Shown: positions 10,044 to 20,081, counted from the first letter of the stretch. The stretch is 64,000 bases of DNA from Janthinobacterium sp. 61 (GCF_002846335.1 NZ_PJMQ01000001.1:1922001-1986000); one strand, 5' to 3'. The notes: generated from the sequence alone by a model not told the origin. Made by a program: numbers and translations.

Positions 10044-10751
10044 CTATTCTGACAATTCAGAAATAAGCTGCTCGCGCAGTGGATGTGGATGTTCTTTCTG
10101 CTGGCCTTGTAGCAAGAGCCACGCGGAAGCTCCATCCTCGGCCTCCAGTTCTAGGTCTGCCCCAGCATCGAAGAGCAAGTAAAACGTTCTGTCGATGTCT
10201 TCGTTCCATGTCGCGTTACCGCATAGAGTAGTCATCGGCGTGTCGCCCGTCGCAGATTGAATGTTGACGTTTGCGCCGTTTTCAATGAGGTGATGCACAG
10301 CCCTTGGATGCGCTCCCCTGCCCCATTTCAAATTGCACATGGCATGGAGCGCAGAAATGCCGCTATCCTGTGTTTGACCATTCACGTCGAAGCCGCCCCA
10401 CATCAGCGCGCGCAGGCAAGCAATCTCACCGTGCAGGCCCTCGAAGTCCATCTTATTCAGCGCGGCCCATGCGATCAATGGCAAATGCTTCGGGAGGCCC
10501 ATCTCCATGCACACGAACGCGGCGATCATGTAGTTGTCCATCATGTCAGTCTGGACTTGGCTCACAAGGATCTCAGGATCGCTCATGTAATTGAGATAGG
10601 TGCGACGGAAGTCGCTGCCGATGTCGTGCGCACTCATAGCCGCTCTCGCTTGCTCGCACACAGCAGCGAAACCGACTTTAGACTGGTCTCCTTGCAAGTC
10701 CTCGGTGATCAAAGCTAACTTGAATGATTTATCGTCATTGATGCTGAACAT
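10044..10751 (-). CDS. ankyrin-repeat protein
   Basis: This 235-residue protein has a helical N-terminal part (about 1-115) and an ankyrin array after that: ALMWGGFDVNGQTQDSGISA, then HHLIENGANVNIQSATGDTP, then LLFDAGADLELEAEDGASA. Ankyrin repeats mediate protein-protein contacts. It has no signal peptide, so it should be cytosolic. It converges on the ADP-ribosyltransferase-like gene, so it might regulate or bind that product, but nothing in the sequence shows this directly. Confidence 0.75.
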   Translation of the reverse strand: MFSINDDKSFKLALITEDLQGDQSKVGFAAVCEQARAAMSAHDIGSDFRRTYLNYMSDPEILVSQVQTDMMDNYMIAAFVCMEMGLPKHLPLIAWAALNKMDFEGLHGEIACLRALMWGGFDVNGQTQDSGISALHAMCNLKWGRGAHPRAVHHLIENGANVNIQSATGDTPMTTLCGNATWNEDIDRTFYLLFDAGADLELEAEDGASAWLLLQGQQKEHPHPLREQLISELSE

Positions 10752-11092
10752 CGTGCCCCCTATAAGTTCTAGCTAGCGCAAACCTCGTCCTGTCGTGTGC
10801 GAATGCGAGCCATCGCGCACCGTGGCATCCAACTCAGCTCCTCTGCTTTGTAGAAAGCTTTGGACGACGCAACTGCGGCCCGCCCGCCAAATTCGTGGAT
10901 AGTCAGGCGCTCGGATACGCCCGTAAGCCGGCCCGTTAGGATGCCCGCGCAGATGTCCATGGGGCGGCCGTCCGGTTGGCTCGAAAACGGCCAAGTTCCA
11001 TAGGCGTCGCGTTGGCCAGCCAAGATTGAAAACCCATAATAGCTATTGTTGTCGCCCTACCAGGCGCGAAGTCAGACCAAATCATCCAAACA
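10752..11092. other. gene-poor stretch with a doubtful small ORF
   Basis: The minus strand holds an 84-codon frame at 10769-11023 (MAGQRDAYGTWPF...). It has no recognisable domain and no strong ribosome binding site, and it could be a fragment of an eroded gene. I see no hairpin or repeat here. Confidence 0.3.
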
Positions 11093-11962
11093 TTAGTCGG
11101 TGGAATACCATGATTGATAGCGCCCAGAAGTAATGGCGGCCCCGTCCTTTTTTTCAATTTGGTTGCAATGCACGCAGAGCAATTGCAAATTGCTGACGTC
11201 ATTTAGTCCGAACTGCGCGAGAGAAACAATGTGATCATAGTTTTCCACATTCTCGATATTCGCCAAACCAGATAAATCACTGTCGCACAAGACGCAGCGC
11301 CCACGGTCTCGATAGAAAACGGCGCGTTGCGCCCACTTTGGCGGCCTTACTCGAAGCAGAGTTCCGCGAGGAGAAAGCAATGTATGATCCAAATCCTCCG
11401 CATCCTCGATGGTAGCGCCACTCAGAATACTCGACATGTAATCATTGAAATTTAATAACAATTTCCGATTTTGAAACAACACATGGAAGACCTCCCCAAC
11501 CGTTTGATCCATAAGCTTTTCATATGACTCAGACAACCATATCTCATTCATGAAATCATATACATCATCGTCATCGGCATCAAGGTATGACTTGCCCAAA
11601 TCGGCCAAATGATCCGCAAAGCTCTGATAATCAATACCGTGATGATCAAAGGCATTTTCAATTGGAAGCTTGTAAACATAAGAATCACCAAATTTCATGA
11701 CTATCTTTCTGCCTAAATCCGTCATGCTATGGCAAGAGGGCAACTCCACCTCTTCCGCCTGTTCGGAGTGAACATCCCGGACAACAAATTCAATGAACTG
11801 ATGGAATACGGAATATTTTTTGTAGGGAGCAAGCCATCCAGCCCATTGCCCATCGCAATGAAATGCCTCCAAAGCCACGATATTCTCAAACCTGTTCTTT
11901 AATATTCCATCAACGATAGAACATAAATAATAGGTGTCGTAAAATTTTGCCTCAATATGCAT
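11093..11962 (-). CDS. HNH endonuclease with uncharacterised N-terminal domain
   Basis: The C-terminal 75 residues form an HNH nuclease with structural zinc cysteines: C223/C226 (RCVLCDSD), the catalytic D243-H244 (NYDHIVSL), N254 region (FGLNDVSN) and C263/C266-N267 (LCVHCNQ). The first 200 residues have no domain I recognise and may sense a target or bind a partner. HNH proteins of this build act as nicking or double-strand nucleases. It is AT-richer than its neighbours and is followed on the same strand, further upstream, by another HNH-type gene, which suggests a shared defence role. Confidence 0.75.
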   Translation of the reverse strand: MHIEAKFYDTYYLCSIVDGILKNRFENIVALEAFHCDGQWAGWLAPYKKYSVFHQFIEFVVRDVHSEQAEEVELPSCHSMTDLGRKIVMKFGDSYVYKLPIENAFDHHGIDYQSFADHLADLGKSYLDADDDDVYDFMNEIWLSESYEKLMDQTVGEVFHVLFQNRKLLLNFNDYMSSILSGATIEDAEDLDHTLLSPRGTLLRVRPPKWAQRAVFYRDRGRCVLCDSDLSGLANIENVENYDHIVSLAQFGLNDVSNLQLLCVHCNQIEKKDGAAITSGRYQSWYSTD

Positions 11963-12048
11963 GCTATGGATCTGCTTAAACTAGACGTTGAATTCAGTCA
12001 TTCGCGCCCTGCGTTTGACCCAAGATAAAAACACTATGATAGAAATCC

Positions 12049-12759
12049 CTACGCCCACACAACACGACACGCGAGATATTCGCTGAGCACAATATGCACG
12101 TAATTACCGTCAGTCTGCCCGGCAAGATACCGGTATCGCCCATCTTGAACCTCTATCCAGCCGTCTGCGACCCTCGCTCCGGATGGTAAAGCTCTCATGA
12201 ATGCCCTCGATCCCAACTCGGGCCAGACAGCCATCACACCAAGCTCAGGACTCTCGAAAAACGCCTGTTGGGCCTCATCCATAAGGGCAAACGGGACGAT
12301 TTCGAACACGTCCGGCTCTCCAAACTCCTGGATGCTGAGTTCGTAATCAAGATGCCCCCGCGCGAGCTTCAAGACCACATTTCGAACCCGATCCATCTCA
12401 ACACTCCAAGTCTTATCTCCAAGTAAGTCCAAGGACATCGACGATTGAATCTGCGCGGCAAGCTGTGGAACCTGCAGGAGAATACGCCGGATATTGTCGC
12501 GCCGGACTAAAGCAGGATCTGCCGATCCACATATCACGCATTCCACTAGGCATGCCAAATATCGTTCGTCACTTGAAAACGACTGATTACATTGTTCACA
12601 TGCTGCCACGACTGGGAGGTTCAATGGAAAGGGTTCGTCGAGCAAAACTTTTGACGGACAATGATCCCGGGTATCAGGCTTGGCTCCGCAAAAAATGCAC
12701 ATTCCGGTCATACGCGCATCAACAAAAAGCTTCTTCGGATCATTCACCAGTGAGCCCAA
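12049..12759 (-). CDS. HNH-like zinc-finger protein
   Basis: This 236-residue protein has an HNH-like zinc core at its N-terminus: C21/C24 (MCIFCGAKPD), D32-H33 (TRDHCPSK) and C54/C57-N58 (ACEQCNQS). The other 160 residues are not recognised. The layout (CxxC, DH, CxxCN) is that of HNH nucleases found next to restriction and phage-defence genes. A start further in, at MTGMCIFCG, is also possible. It is divergent from the sigma-factor gene at 13106, with an operator-like palindrome between them. Confidence 0.6.
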   Translation of the reverse strand: MGSLVNDPKKLFVDARMTGMCIFCGAKPDTRDHCPSKVLLDEPFPLNLPVVAACEQCNQSFSSDERYLACLVECVICGSADPALVRRDNIRRILLQVPQLAAQIQSSMSLDLLGDKTWSVEMDRVRNVVLKLARGHLDYELSIQEFGEPDVFEIVPFALMDEAQQAFFESPELGVMAVWPELGSRAFMRALPSGARVADGWIEVQDGRYRYLAGQTDGNYVHIVLSEYLACRVVWA

Positions 12760-12861
12760 TCAAAGAAAAATCTCACGAAAAGTGTCATTTAGATAACATC
12801 GAACAGTCTCCACTTTATCAATAACAAGGATTCTGCCGAGCCCCCTGCATTTATCGCACTT

Positions 12862-12877
12862 TTTTACAATTGTAAAA
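12862..12877. promoter_or_regulatory. perfect 16-bp palindrome, possible operator
   Basis: TTTTACAATTGTAAAA is a perfect palindrome in the AT-rich 340-base space between the divergent HNH-like gene (ends its 5' side at 12759) and the ankyrin-sigma gene (13106). Its size and place fit a dimeric repressor site controlling one or both genes. The rest of the intergenic space shows no other feature I can support. Confidence 0.5.
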
Positions 12878-13105
12878 TAAGCTTATTGAAAAATGAACAT
12901 GAAGCGTGCTGTCTCTAGCCATCTGCTGTAGAATTTACCCAAATACAAGAAATTTGTTTATAACACAATTTGGCAGCGAAAACATGCCCAGCGGAACGTC
13001 GAAAATATCAAATAAACAATGCAACATGACAGCGACAAAGTGTCTAAAAAGTTTCATTTTTGAGCGCAGTCACTTCGCGGCAGAGGCCCGGACGCAAACG
13101 TGCGG

Positions 13106-15682
13106 ATGATCGACACGAATATTGCCGACATGCGTCCTCTCAATCGTTTCCTAAAAATGGCAGTCGTGGCAGGAGTCGAGAGCGCGGTTCGAATTCACAT
13201 CGATCGAGGCGACGATCTCAATGCGCGAGATGGAAATGGACTCACGCCCCTGATGCTGTCGGCGGCCAGAAACAAATTTACTATATGTAAACTCCTGCTC
13301 GACGCAGGAGCGAACAAAGGTTTACTAGCCCCGTCAGGAAAAACAGCGCATGCCATCGCCGTTGACGCAGGAGCGCACGAAGCGGCTTCGATATTGATGC
13401 CTGTGATTTTTCCGATCGATACATCTGACGGATCGCTCCCTAACGTGGCTCCGTCTCCAAGAGAAGCTTGCTCCTCCCCAGGCAATCCAGCCGTAGAGCC
13501 GCCCCTAACCTTCGGCGCCACGAACAGAGCTGAGGATATCGCTCTACTCAATATCCAAATCGACATAAAAGAGGACGAGCTGGAAACAGGGCTCGAATTT
13601 GACTTGTCCGGCTGGGAGCCGGAGGAGGACATGCCCCCTCCCGCGGTCGATCCGTCTGTGGCCCAAGCAGCAAGCACGCTCCAAGAGTCCATTTCAAAGC
13701 ACGAGCCAATAGATTCATCGGAAGATTGGGAGGACATTGATCTATACCTGCCGGAGCGCTCGATGCCGTTGGCTCGCACTGGCGACGCCGAAACCCGCGA
13801 ACTGCTGCGCGCATTGCTGCTTCGAGCTTCTCGAGAGGGCAGCGTTCCTCGTGCGTCGCTCGAAGCCTTGTCGCTAAACGATGACCAATCGGAAAACCCC
13901 GAAGCTGAGGCTCTGCTAACCATGGTTATCAACGATCTTGGTGCCGAAGTTGATGAGCGACTCGAATACGTCAGTTCAAACGAGAATTTCGAGGTCTTCG
14001 TCAAGCCCGAGGAAAATCCGGATGAGGAAGAAATAGTTGCGGATACGTTAGCATTTATTGACAACGTGGCTAGTCGCTACTCAGAACCTCTCCGCATCTA
14101 CCAAAAGGAATTCCAGCGAGAGAGGCTAATTTCGGCCGACGAAGAGGTCGAGCTAGGCAAAGCCATGGAAGTCGAACTTGAACGAGCGCTTGACGTCTTG
14201 GCAACTTGGCCTCGCGGGATTAGCCTTGCGCTGGCCGCCGGGGGCATGATCAAGTCCAAGCAAAAACCTCTAACTTGGCTATCGCGTGGACCGACCGAAG
14301 CGCAACCAGATCTTGAATCAGAGCCTGATAGCGAAAGCGATGCCGAGATGGCTGGCATAGATCAGTCTGATGAAGAAGTCGAATCCGATGAAGACTCGCA
14401 ATTCGACGTCAGCCTCCCACTTGGGGATTTCGCGTCAGAATTCTCAGATGCGGTGGACAGACTTGCCAGCCTTCCGATAGTTCCAGCTCAGCGCGGAGCT
14501 CAATGGCAGGCCGTCCGCGACACGCTATCGTCCCTCCGATTGAACCGCCGCTTTCTCTTGGAGCTGGCTGACGCTGAACCCAATGGTAATCCAGGCTCTG
14601 CGGCATTCGAATATAACAACGCTATGAAGGCTTACCAAGCCGCCCGAGAGCGGATGGCGGCCGCAAATTTAAAGCTCGTTTTCCATCTCGCAAAAAAGTA
14701 TCTCTATAGTGGCGAACCCTTGGACGACTTGGCGCAAGAGGGAAACATCGGCCTGTTGAAAGCCATTGAACGCTACGATTGGCGCCGAGGATTCAAATTT
14801 TCCACTTATGCTACCTGGTGGATACGCCAGCAAATTGGGCGCCATGTCGCCGACAAAGGCAGAACAATTCGCGTTCCTGTCCATGTTTATGAGAAGACTC
14901 AACGTCTCACTCGCGAAACCCTTGCGCTTGAATCCGAGATTGGACGAGAGCCTGATCTGAATGAAGTCGCGACCCGCATGGAAATGTCTGCCCGGAAAGT
15001 ATCAGCGCTTCTAAGCATAGCTCCTGAACCGCTACCAATACATGATCTACCTATTGATGAAATGATTGCCGTCGATGCACAGTCGGATTTCGTTTCGCCT
15101 GACCCTTTTGACATCGCGCTCAAATCCGACGTGCACAAAACAATTGGCAGAGTTCTGGCCACGCTCAAGCCGAGGGAAGAGCAAATTATTCGGCTACGCT
15201 ACGGGATCGGGGTCGGCGACTCATTGACGCTAGATGACATTGGCCAGCGATACGAGGTCACAAGAGAACGCATTCGCCAGATCGAAGCCAAAGCAATCCG
15301 AAAGTTGATGCAACCTAGCCGCATCGATGCTTTATCGAGCGCATTCTTTGGATATCCATTTCCCAAAGAGGAGGTTGCTCAAGACGCTCCTTCCCAGCCT
15401 AGCGAGGCCGCGCACTCACAAGAAGCCAATCAGATACATTCAGATGCCTCTGCCATACATTCGCCTGCGATCGCCACCTCGCCTGCAAAGGCGTCAAGCA
15501 TAGATAGACTAATAGAGCAGGCCACGGGCTTAGGTATTTCTATTGTCGATGAGCGTATAGGAACAACAGGAAAAATATGGATCAATTTTATTGATATACC
15601 TGACGACCGCTATCGAAAATTGACCCGCAAACTAATGGCTTTAGGATTCGAGTTCATGCTAGGGAAAGGCTATTGGAAATGA
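13106..15682 (+). CDS. ankyrin-repeat / sigma-70 family fusion
   Basis: This 858-residue protein starts with ankyrin repeats (about residues 10-95: GDDLNARDGNGLTPLMLSAA, LLLDAGANKGL). A long acidic linker follows. It ends as an RpoD-like sigma factor: region 1.2 (LRIYQKEFQRERLISADEE, about 330-360), region 2 with LAQEGNIGLLKAIERYDWRR and FSTYATWWIRQQIGRHVADK (about 520-590), region 3, and region 4 with TLDDIGQRYEVTRERIRQIE (about 707-727). A further 110-residue tail is unrecognised. It should direct RNA polymerase to specific promoters. It heads the MORC/Z1 cassette and overlaps the next gene by four bases (ATGA). GTG at 13100 is an alternative start. Confidence 0.88.
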   Translation: MIDTNIADMRPLNRFLKMAVVAGVESAVRIHIDRGDDLNARDGNGLTPLMLSAARNKFTICKLLLDAGANKGLLAPSGKTAHAIAVDAGAHEAASILMPVIFPIDTSDGSLPNVAPSPREACSSPGNPAVEPPLTFGATNRAEDIALLNIQIDIKEDELETGLEFDLSGWEPEEDMPPPAVDPSVAQAASTLQESISKHEPIDSSEDWEDIDLYLPERSMPLARTGDAETRELLRALLLRASREGSVPRASLEALSLNDDQSENPEAEALLTMVINDLGAEVDERLEYVSSNENFEVFVKPEENPDEEEIVADTLAFIDNVASRYSEPLRIYQKEFQRERLISADEEVELGKAMEVELERALDVLATWPRGISLALAAGGMIKSKQKPLTWLSRGPTEAQPDLESEPDSESDAEMAGIDQSDEEVESDEDSQFDVSLPLGDFASEFSDAVDRLASLPIVPAQRGAQWQAVRDTLSSLRLNRRFLLELADAEPNGNPGSAAFEYNNAMKAYQAARERMAAANLKLVFHLAKKYLYSGEPLDDLAQEGNIGLLKAIERYDWRRGFKFSTYATWWIRQQIGRHVADKGRTIRVPVHVYEKTQRLTRETLALESEIGREPDLNEVATRMEMSARKVSALLSIAPEPLPIHDLPIDEMIAVDAQSDFVSPDPFDIALKSDVHKTIGRVLATLKPREEQIIRLRYGIGVGDSLTLDDIGQRYEVTRERIRQIEAKAIRKLMQPSRIDALSSAFFGYPFPKEEVAQDAPSQPSEAAHSQEANQIHSDASAIHSPAIATSPAKASSIDRLIEQATGLGISIVDERIGTTGKIWINFIDIPDDRYRKLTRKLMALGFEFMLGKGYWK

Positions 15683-17166
15683 GTTCAAAAACACGAAGCG
15701 CGCCCCCACGCGCGATGGCAATGCTCGAATCTTTACGCGGATTAGGATACTCGACAGCAGCGGCTTTGGCCGACATCATCGACAACAGCATTTCTGCCGA
15801 TGCAGAAGAAGTCCGCATTGACTTCACATGGGACGGGCCGAGTAGCCGCGTTACCATTCTCGACGATGGTCGTGGCATGGATGACGCCGAACTCGAAAGC
15901 GCGATGCGCCTTGGCGACAAAAACCCACTCGATGCTCGCTCCGCCCACGACCTCGGACGTTTTGGCATGGGCCTTAAAACATCGTCGTTATCACAATGTC
16001 GTAGACTAACTGTGGCTACAGTCAAAGGAGGCGTCACAAGTTGCCTACGCTGGGACCTAGACGAGCTCGCCGCGAATCCAGAGGGAGGCTGGCTTCTTTT
16101 CGAAGGCTCAGCCCACGGATCGAAACCCTTCCTCGCGGGCTTGAAAGGAAATAAGACCGGCACACTGATCCTATGGGAAACAATGGACCGTGTGGTCACT
16201 TCCGGCTACACATCAGACGACTTTCACGATCTCATTGACAACGTCGAGTCTCATCTGGCGATGGTCTTTCATCGGCTAATGCAGGGCCCTCGGCCAAAGC
16301 TTAAACTTTTTTTGAATGGACGTCTCGTCTCGCCTTGGGACCCGTTCATGTTAGGACATCCAGCAAAGCCATGGACATCGCCGACCACAAACCATACCAC
16401 CAGCTACGGAATCGTGTCGGTGCAATGCCACGTGTTGCCGCACCGTGACAAGCTAACCGCTGCCGAATTCGAATCTAACGCCGGTCCCGGCGGTTGGACA
16501 GCGCAGCAAGGCTTCTACGTCTACCGAAACGAGCGGCTCTTGGTTGCGGGTGGATGGTTAGGGCTTGGCAATTCCCGCGCATGGAACAGGGAAGAAGCCC
16601 ATCGACTAGCGCGAATACGCCTAGATATTCCTAACACAGCCGATGCTGACTGGAAAATCGATGTTCGAAAATCGACAGCCCGTCCGCCTGTATCGCTTCG
16701 CCCTTGGCTTATGCTCTTGGCCGAAAATACCCGCGAGCGGGCCCGGCGCGTATTCGCCTATCGTGGCACGCCAGCGCCCGCGAAAGGCAATATTCCCATT
16801 GAGCAGGCTTGGCGTGTAGAGCGCGTCAAAGCGGGCATGCGGTATAGGATAGAAGAGACTCACCCCTCCGTTGCTGCCGTCCTGGAAAGTGCCGGAACGC
16901 TCGCTCCTTTGATCAAGTCAATGCTTCGGGTAATCGAAGAGACTGTTCCCGTGCAGCGCATCTGGCTGGACACTGCTGAAAACAAAGAGACACCACGAAC
17001 AAGCTTCGAAGGTGAGCCCAATTCGGCCGTAATCGAGGTCGCCGGAGTGCTCTTCAATGATCTGATCGAGCGCAAGGGCCTTAGCGTAGAAGACGCGCGC
17101 AGGTCTATGGCGCGCACAGAACCATTCCAAAAATATCCTGCGCTCGTCGCAAAACTAGGGAGTTAG
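15679..17166 (+). CDS. MORC/MutL-type GHKL ATPase
   Basis: This 495-residue protein has an N-terminal GHKL (Bergerat) ATPase: N box ALADIIDNSISADA (about 27-40), G1 box DDGRGMDD (about 61-68) and G2 box GRFGMGLKTSSLSQC (about 95-109). It resembles the MutL/MORC-like ATPases that comparative genomics (Iyer, Abhiman and Aravind 2008) linked to restriction-modification operons. These ATPases clamp or remodel DNA on ATP binding. The ATG at 15679 overlaps the sigma-gene stop and has AGGGAAAGG nine bases upstream; a TTG two codons earlier is less likely. The Z1 helicase gene follows after two bases. Confidence 0.88.
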   Translation: MSSKTRSAPPRAMAMLESLRGLGYSTAAALADIIDNSISADAEEVRIDFTWDGPSSRVTILDDGRGMDDAELESAMRLGDKNPLDARSAHDLGRFGMGLKTSSLSQCRRLTVATVKGGVTSCLRWDLDELAANPEGGWLLFEGSAHGSKPFLAGLKGNKTGTLILWETMDRVVTSGYTSDDFHDLIDNVESHLAMVFHRLMQGPRPKLKLFLNGRLVSPWDPFMLGHPAKPWTSPTTNHTTSYGIVSVQCHVLPHRDKLTAAEFESNAGPGGWTAQQGFYVYRNERLLVAGGWLGLGNSRAWNREEAHRLARIRLDIPNTADADWKIDVRKSTARPPVSLRPWLMLLAENTRERARRVFAYRGTPAPAKGNIPIEQAWRVERVKAGMRYRIEETHPSVAAVLESAGTLAPLIKSMLRVIEETVPVQRIWLDTAENKETPRTSFEGEPNSAVIEVAGVLFNDLIERKGLSVEDARRSMARTEPFQKYPALVAKLGS

Positions 17167-17168
17167 AA

Positions 17169-20081
17169 ATGATTGCAGCAGAAGAGGCCGTCGCGCAAAC
17201 ACAGCTACTCGAAGATGTCATCGCCACCGCGCAGCGACTAGTGAAGGCAGAGAAGGATTCGTCGAAGATTACCCCCTCCTACATCGCTGCCAAGGTGAAG
17301 TTGGCAGCGGCGATGTTCGCTACCGATCCACCTATCCCTTTGGACGAAGCCAAAGTAGTTGCCACTCTAATCCAACGGTTCAGTCATCGGATGGGCAAGG
17401 CAACTACCCTCGTCGACATCGCGGGGCACTTCGATTGGTTGAATGCCGCCCGCAAGAAAGAATGGCATTACTGGCGACGCTACCGCGACTATCAGGAGTC
17501 CAAATTGTCAGACGTGGTCGTCGATGGACTAGACGAAGCGACTGATGACATTCTCGGGCTTCTCGAAGATCCTCTGCGAACCGATTCCTGGGATCGACGG
17601 GGGCTCGTCGTGGGGCATGTGCAATCAGGGAAGACCAGCAACTACACGGGCTTGATCAATAAGGCTGCAGACGCCGGCTACAAGATCATCATTGTGCTGG
17701 CAGGCATGCACAACAACCTGCGCTCACAGACCCAGATGCGTCTCGAGGAAGGCTTCCTGGGATACGAAACAACGGCAGACCGCGACGCTGGCGCGGCCAT
17801 CGGCGTGGCTGCGTATGGCGAGGACCTGAAAACAAACTCAGCGACGACCAGGGCAGAAAATGGCGATTTCAGCAAAGCCATCGCGAAACATTTTAATGGT
17901 ATTTCCCCTGAAGAGCGACCTTGGATCTTCGTGGTTAAGAAACAAAAAACTGTGCTGACAGAGCTCCTTAAATGGATTCAAGCACGTGTAGCCGATTCAC
18001 CAAGCTCAATGCCCAATTGGAAATTGGTCACCAAGCTGCCGCTTCTGATGATCGACGACGAAGCTGACAACGCCTCGGTGGATACAGGCGAACAGGCTTT
18101 CAACGATGATGGGACCCCCGACGAGGAACATCAGCCAAAAACAATCAACAGCCTCATCCGTCAACTTCTCCACTCCTTCACGCGAAAGGCGTATGTGGGA
18201 TACACGGCCACGCCATTCGCAAACATCTACATTCATCATAAAGGCGCCACCGCAAAGGAAGGTCCTGACCTCTTTCCAAAAGCTTTCATCATCAACCTAG
18301 CCGCCCCATCGAACTACGTTGGCCCCGCCCGCATGTTTGGCAAACTGACCAAGGACGGCCGCGTGGGGGCTCTGCCGTTGGCACGCAGCATCTTGGACCA
18401 CTATGATCCCGATTCCGACTCGGGATGGATGCCGCCCAAACACAAGAAGACACACCTCCCGCTCCATAAGGGCCAAGAGACGATACCGCTGTCGCTGCGC
18501 AACGCTATCCACTCCTTCGTGCTTATATGCGCGGCGCGAGAATTGCGCGGCCAAGGGATCGAACACAGCTCTATGCTGATTCACGTCACTCGATATGTAG
18601 CCGTCCAAGACCATGTGCGTGAGCAAGTAGAGGAAACAGTGCGCCGCATGCGCCAGAAGATCACCCGTGGCAGCGACGCTAATGAACTGCTTGCACAAAT
18701 GCGCAAGCTCTGGGACGAGGACTTCATCCCCACACGAGATATGGTCGCGGAGCTCTCGCCCTCTGAGGAGCGCCCTCCTGAACTACCCTCATGGGATGAT
18801 GTGGTAGCGAAGCTGCCAGATGTGCTCGGCGATATTGCCGTTCGCTCCATCAATGGAACGGCCAAGGACGCATTGGACTACGCCACACCCGGTGCAGCTC
18901 TAAAAGTCATCGCCGTCGGCGGGGACAAACTTGCTCGCGGCCTGACCCTTGAAGGCCTCTGCATAAGCTATTTCGTTCGCACGACCAAGATGTATGACAC
19001 CCTTATGCAGATGGGACGTTGGTTCGGCTACCGCCCTGGTTATTTGGACCTCTGCCGACTCTACACATCCCCAGACTTGGTGAAATGGTTCGGCCATATC
19101 GCCGATGCATCCGAAGAACTCCGCGAAGAATTTGATTTCATGGCGAAGGCGAATCTCACACCGGAGCAATACGGCCTCAAAGTCATGTCGCACGAGAGTC
19201 TCACGGTCACGTCGCCCATGAAGATGCGCAACGCGCAGACACTGTCTCTGACTTACAGCGGCACGAGGCCTCAAACCATCCTGTTTCATCGGGATGCCAA
19301 TATCCAGAAGGCAAATCTTGCCGCGACAGATGCGCTGATCTCCTCCCTTGGTATGAACTTCGTGCCCGGGCCGAAATACTCACGTGACGGCCAAGCCGAT
19401 TCGTGGCAAGGAGCTCGCCTATGGAGAGACGTGGACGCCTTGAATGTGCTCGCATTCTTAGGTGCCTATGCTACCCATCCAAATGCAACGAGCGCCAAGG
19501 CGGGAGTGCTGACGGATTTCATCACAAAAATGATAGCCATCGGCAAGTTGAAGCAATGGAGTGTCGCCCTTGTTACCGGCGGCGAAGGGGCTGGTGAAAA
19601 GCACGTCTTCCCTGGCGACTTTGAAGTCGACTCCTTCCAAACACGCTGGACCGAAGATCCTGATACGCCAGGCGCCAAAGACCCGACCATGTTTGCGATC
19701 GGCGTTCTCACCGATCCAAAGGACGAGGGCATAGATCTCAATGATGATGCATGGCGAGATGCACTCGCGCGCACTCGCGCTGCATGGAAGCCAGAGCCAG
19801 CCCGAGGCCGCATTACGTTGCCGATCACTCCTAGCGGCAAAGGGATTCGCGAATCGCGAGACCGGCTTGGTGGCGATGCTGATCGCGGTCTGCTACTGCT
19901 CTATACGCTTGCCCCATACTACAAAGGCAAAGAAAAACTCCCTGAAAACCTCATTGTGCCTGGCTGGGACAAACCCATCATGGCTTTCGCCATCGCGTTC
20001 CCTGCAAGCGAAAACGGAATCCGGGTGGAATACGAAGTGAACCTTCTCTATTGGACACAGCAATATGGCCCGACCGAGTAA
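17169..20081 (+). CDS. Z1-domain superfamily II helicase-like protein
   Basis: This 970-residue protein has a P-loop ATPase core: Walker A GHVQSGKTSN (about 150-159), motif II LLMIDDEADNAS (about 291-302) and motif III GYTATPFAN (about 344-352). The Z1 domain follows (about 580-640: GGDKLARGLTLEGL, QMGRWFGYR). Z1 proteins occur with MORC ATPases, AIPR proteins and methyltransferases in restriction-like operons and are thought to translocate on or remodel DNA. It starts two bases after the MORC stop and overlaps the PD-(D/E)XK gene by 17 bases, so the cassette is probably one transcript. Confidence 0.9.
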   Translation: MIAAEEAVAQTQLLEDVIATAQRLVKAEKDSSKITPSYIAAKVKLAAAMFATDPPIPLDEAKVVATLIQRFSHRMGKATTLVDIAGHFDWLNAARKKEWHYWRRYRDYQESKLSDVVVDGLDEATDDILGLLEDPLRTDSWDRRGLVVGHVQSGKTSNYTGLINKAADAGYKIIIVLAGMHNNLRSQTQMRLEEGFLGYETTADRDAGAAIGVAAYGEDLKTNSATTRAENGDFSKAIAKHFNGISPEERPWIFVVKKQKTVLTELLKWIQARVADSPSSMPNWKLVTKLPLLMIDDEADNASVDTGEQAFNDDGTPDEEHQPKTINSLIRQLLHSFTRKAYVGYTATPFANIYIHHKGATAKEGPDLFPKAFIINLAAPSNYVGPARMFGKLTKDGRVGALPLARSILDHYDPDSDSGWMPPKHKKTHLPLHKGQETIPLSLRNAIHSFVLICAARELRGQGIEHSSMLIHVTRYVAVQDHVREQVEETVRRMRQKITRGSDANELLAQMRKLWDEDFIPTRDMVAELSPSEERPPELPSWDDVVAKLPDVLGDIAVRSINGTAKDALDYATPGAALKVIAVGGDKLARGLTLEGLCISYFVRTTKMYDTLMQMGRWFGYRPGYLDLCRLYTSPDLVKWFGHIADASEELREEFDFMAKANLTPEQYGLKVMSHESLTVTSPMKMRNAQTLSLTYSGTRPQTILFHRDANIQKANLAATDALISSLGMNFVPGPKYSRDGQADSWQGARLWRDVDALNVLAFLGAYATHPNATSAKAGVLTDFITKMIAIGKLKQWSVALVTGGEGAGEKHVFPGDFEVDSFQTRWTEDPDTPGAKDPTMFAIGVLTDPKDEGIDLNDDAWRDALARTRAAWKPEPARGRITLPITPSGKGIRESRDRLGGDADRGLLLLYTLAPYYKGKEKLPENLIVPGWDKPIMAFAIAFPASENGIRVEYEVNLLYWTQQYGPTE

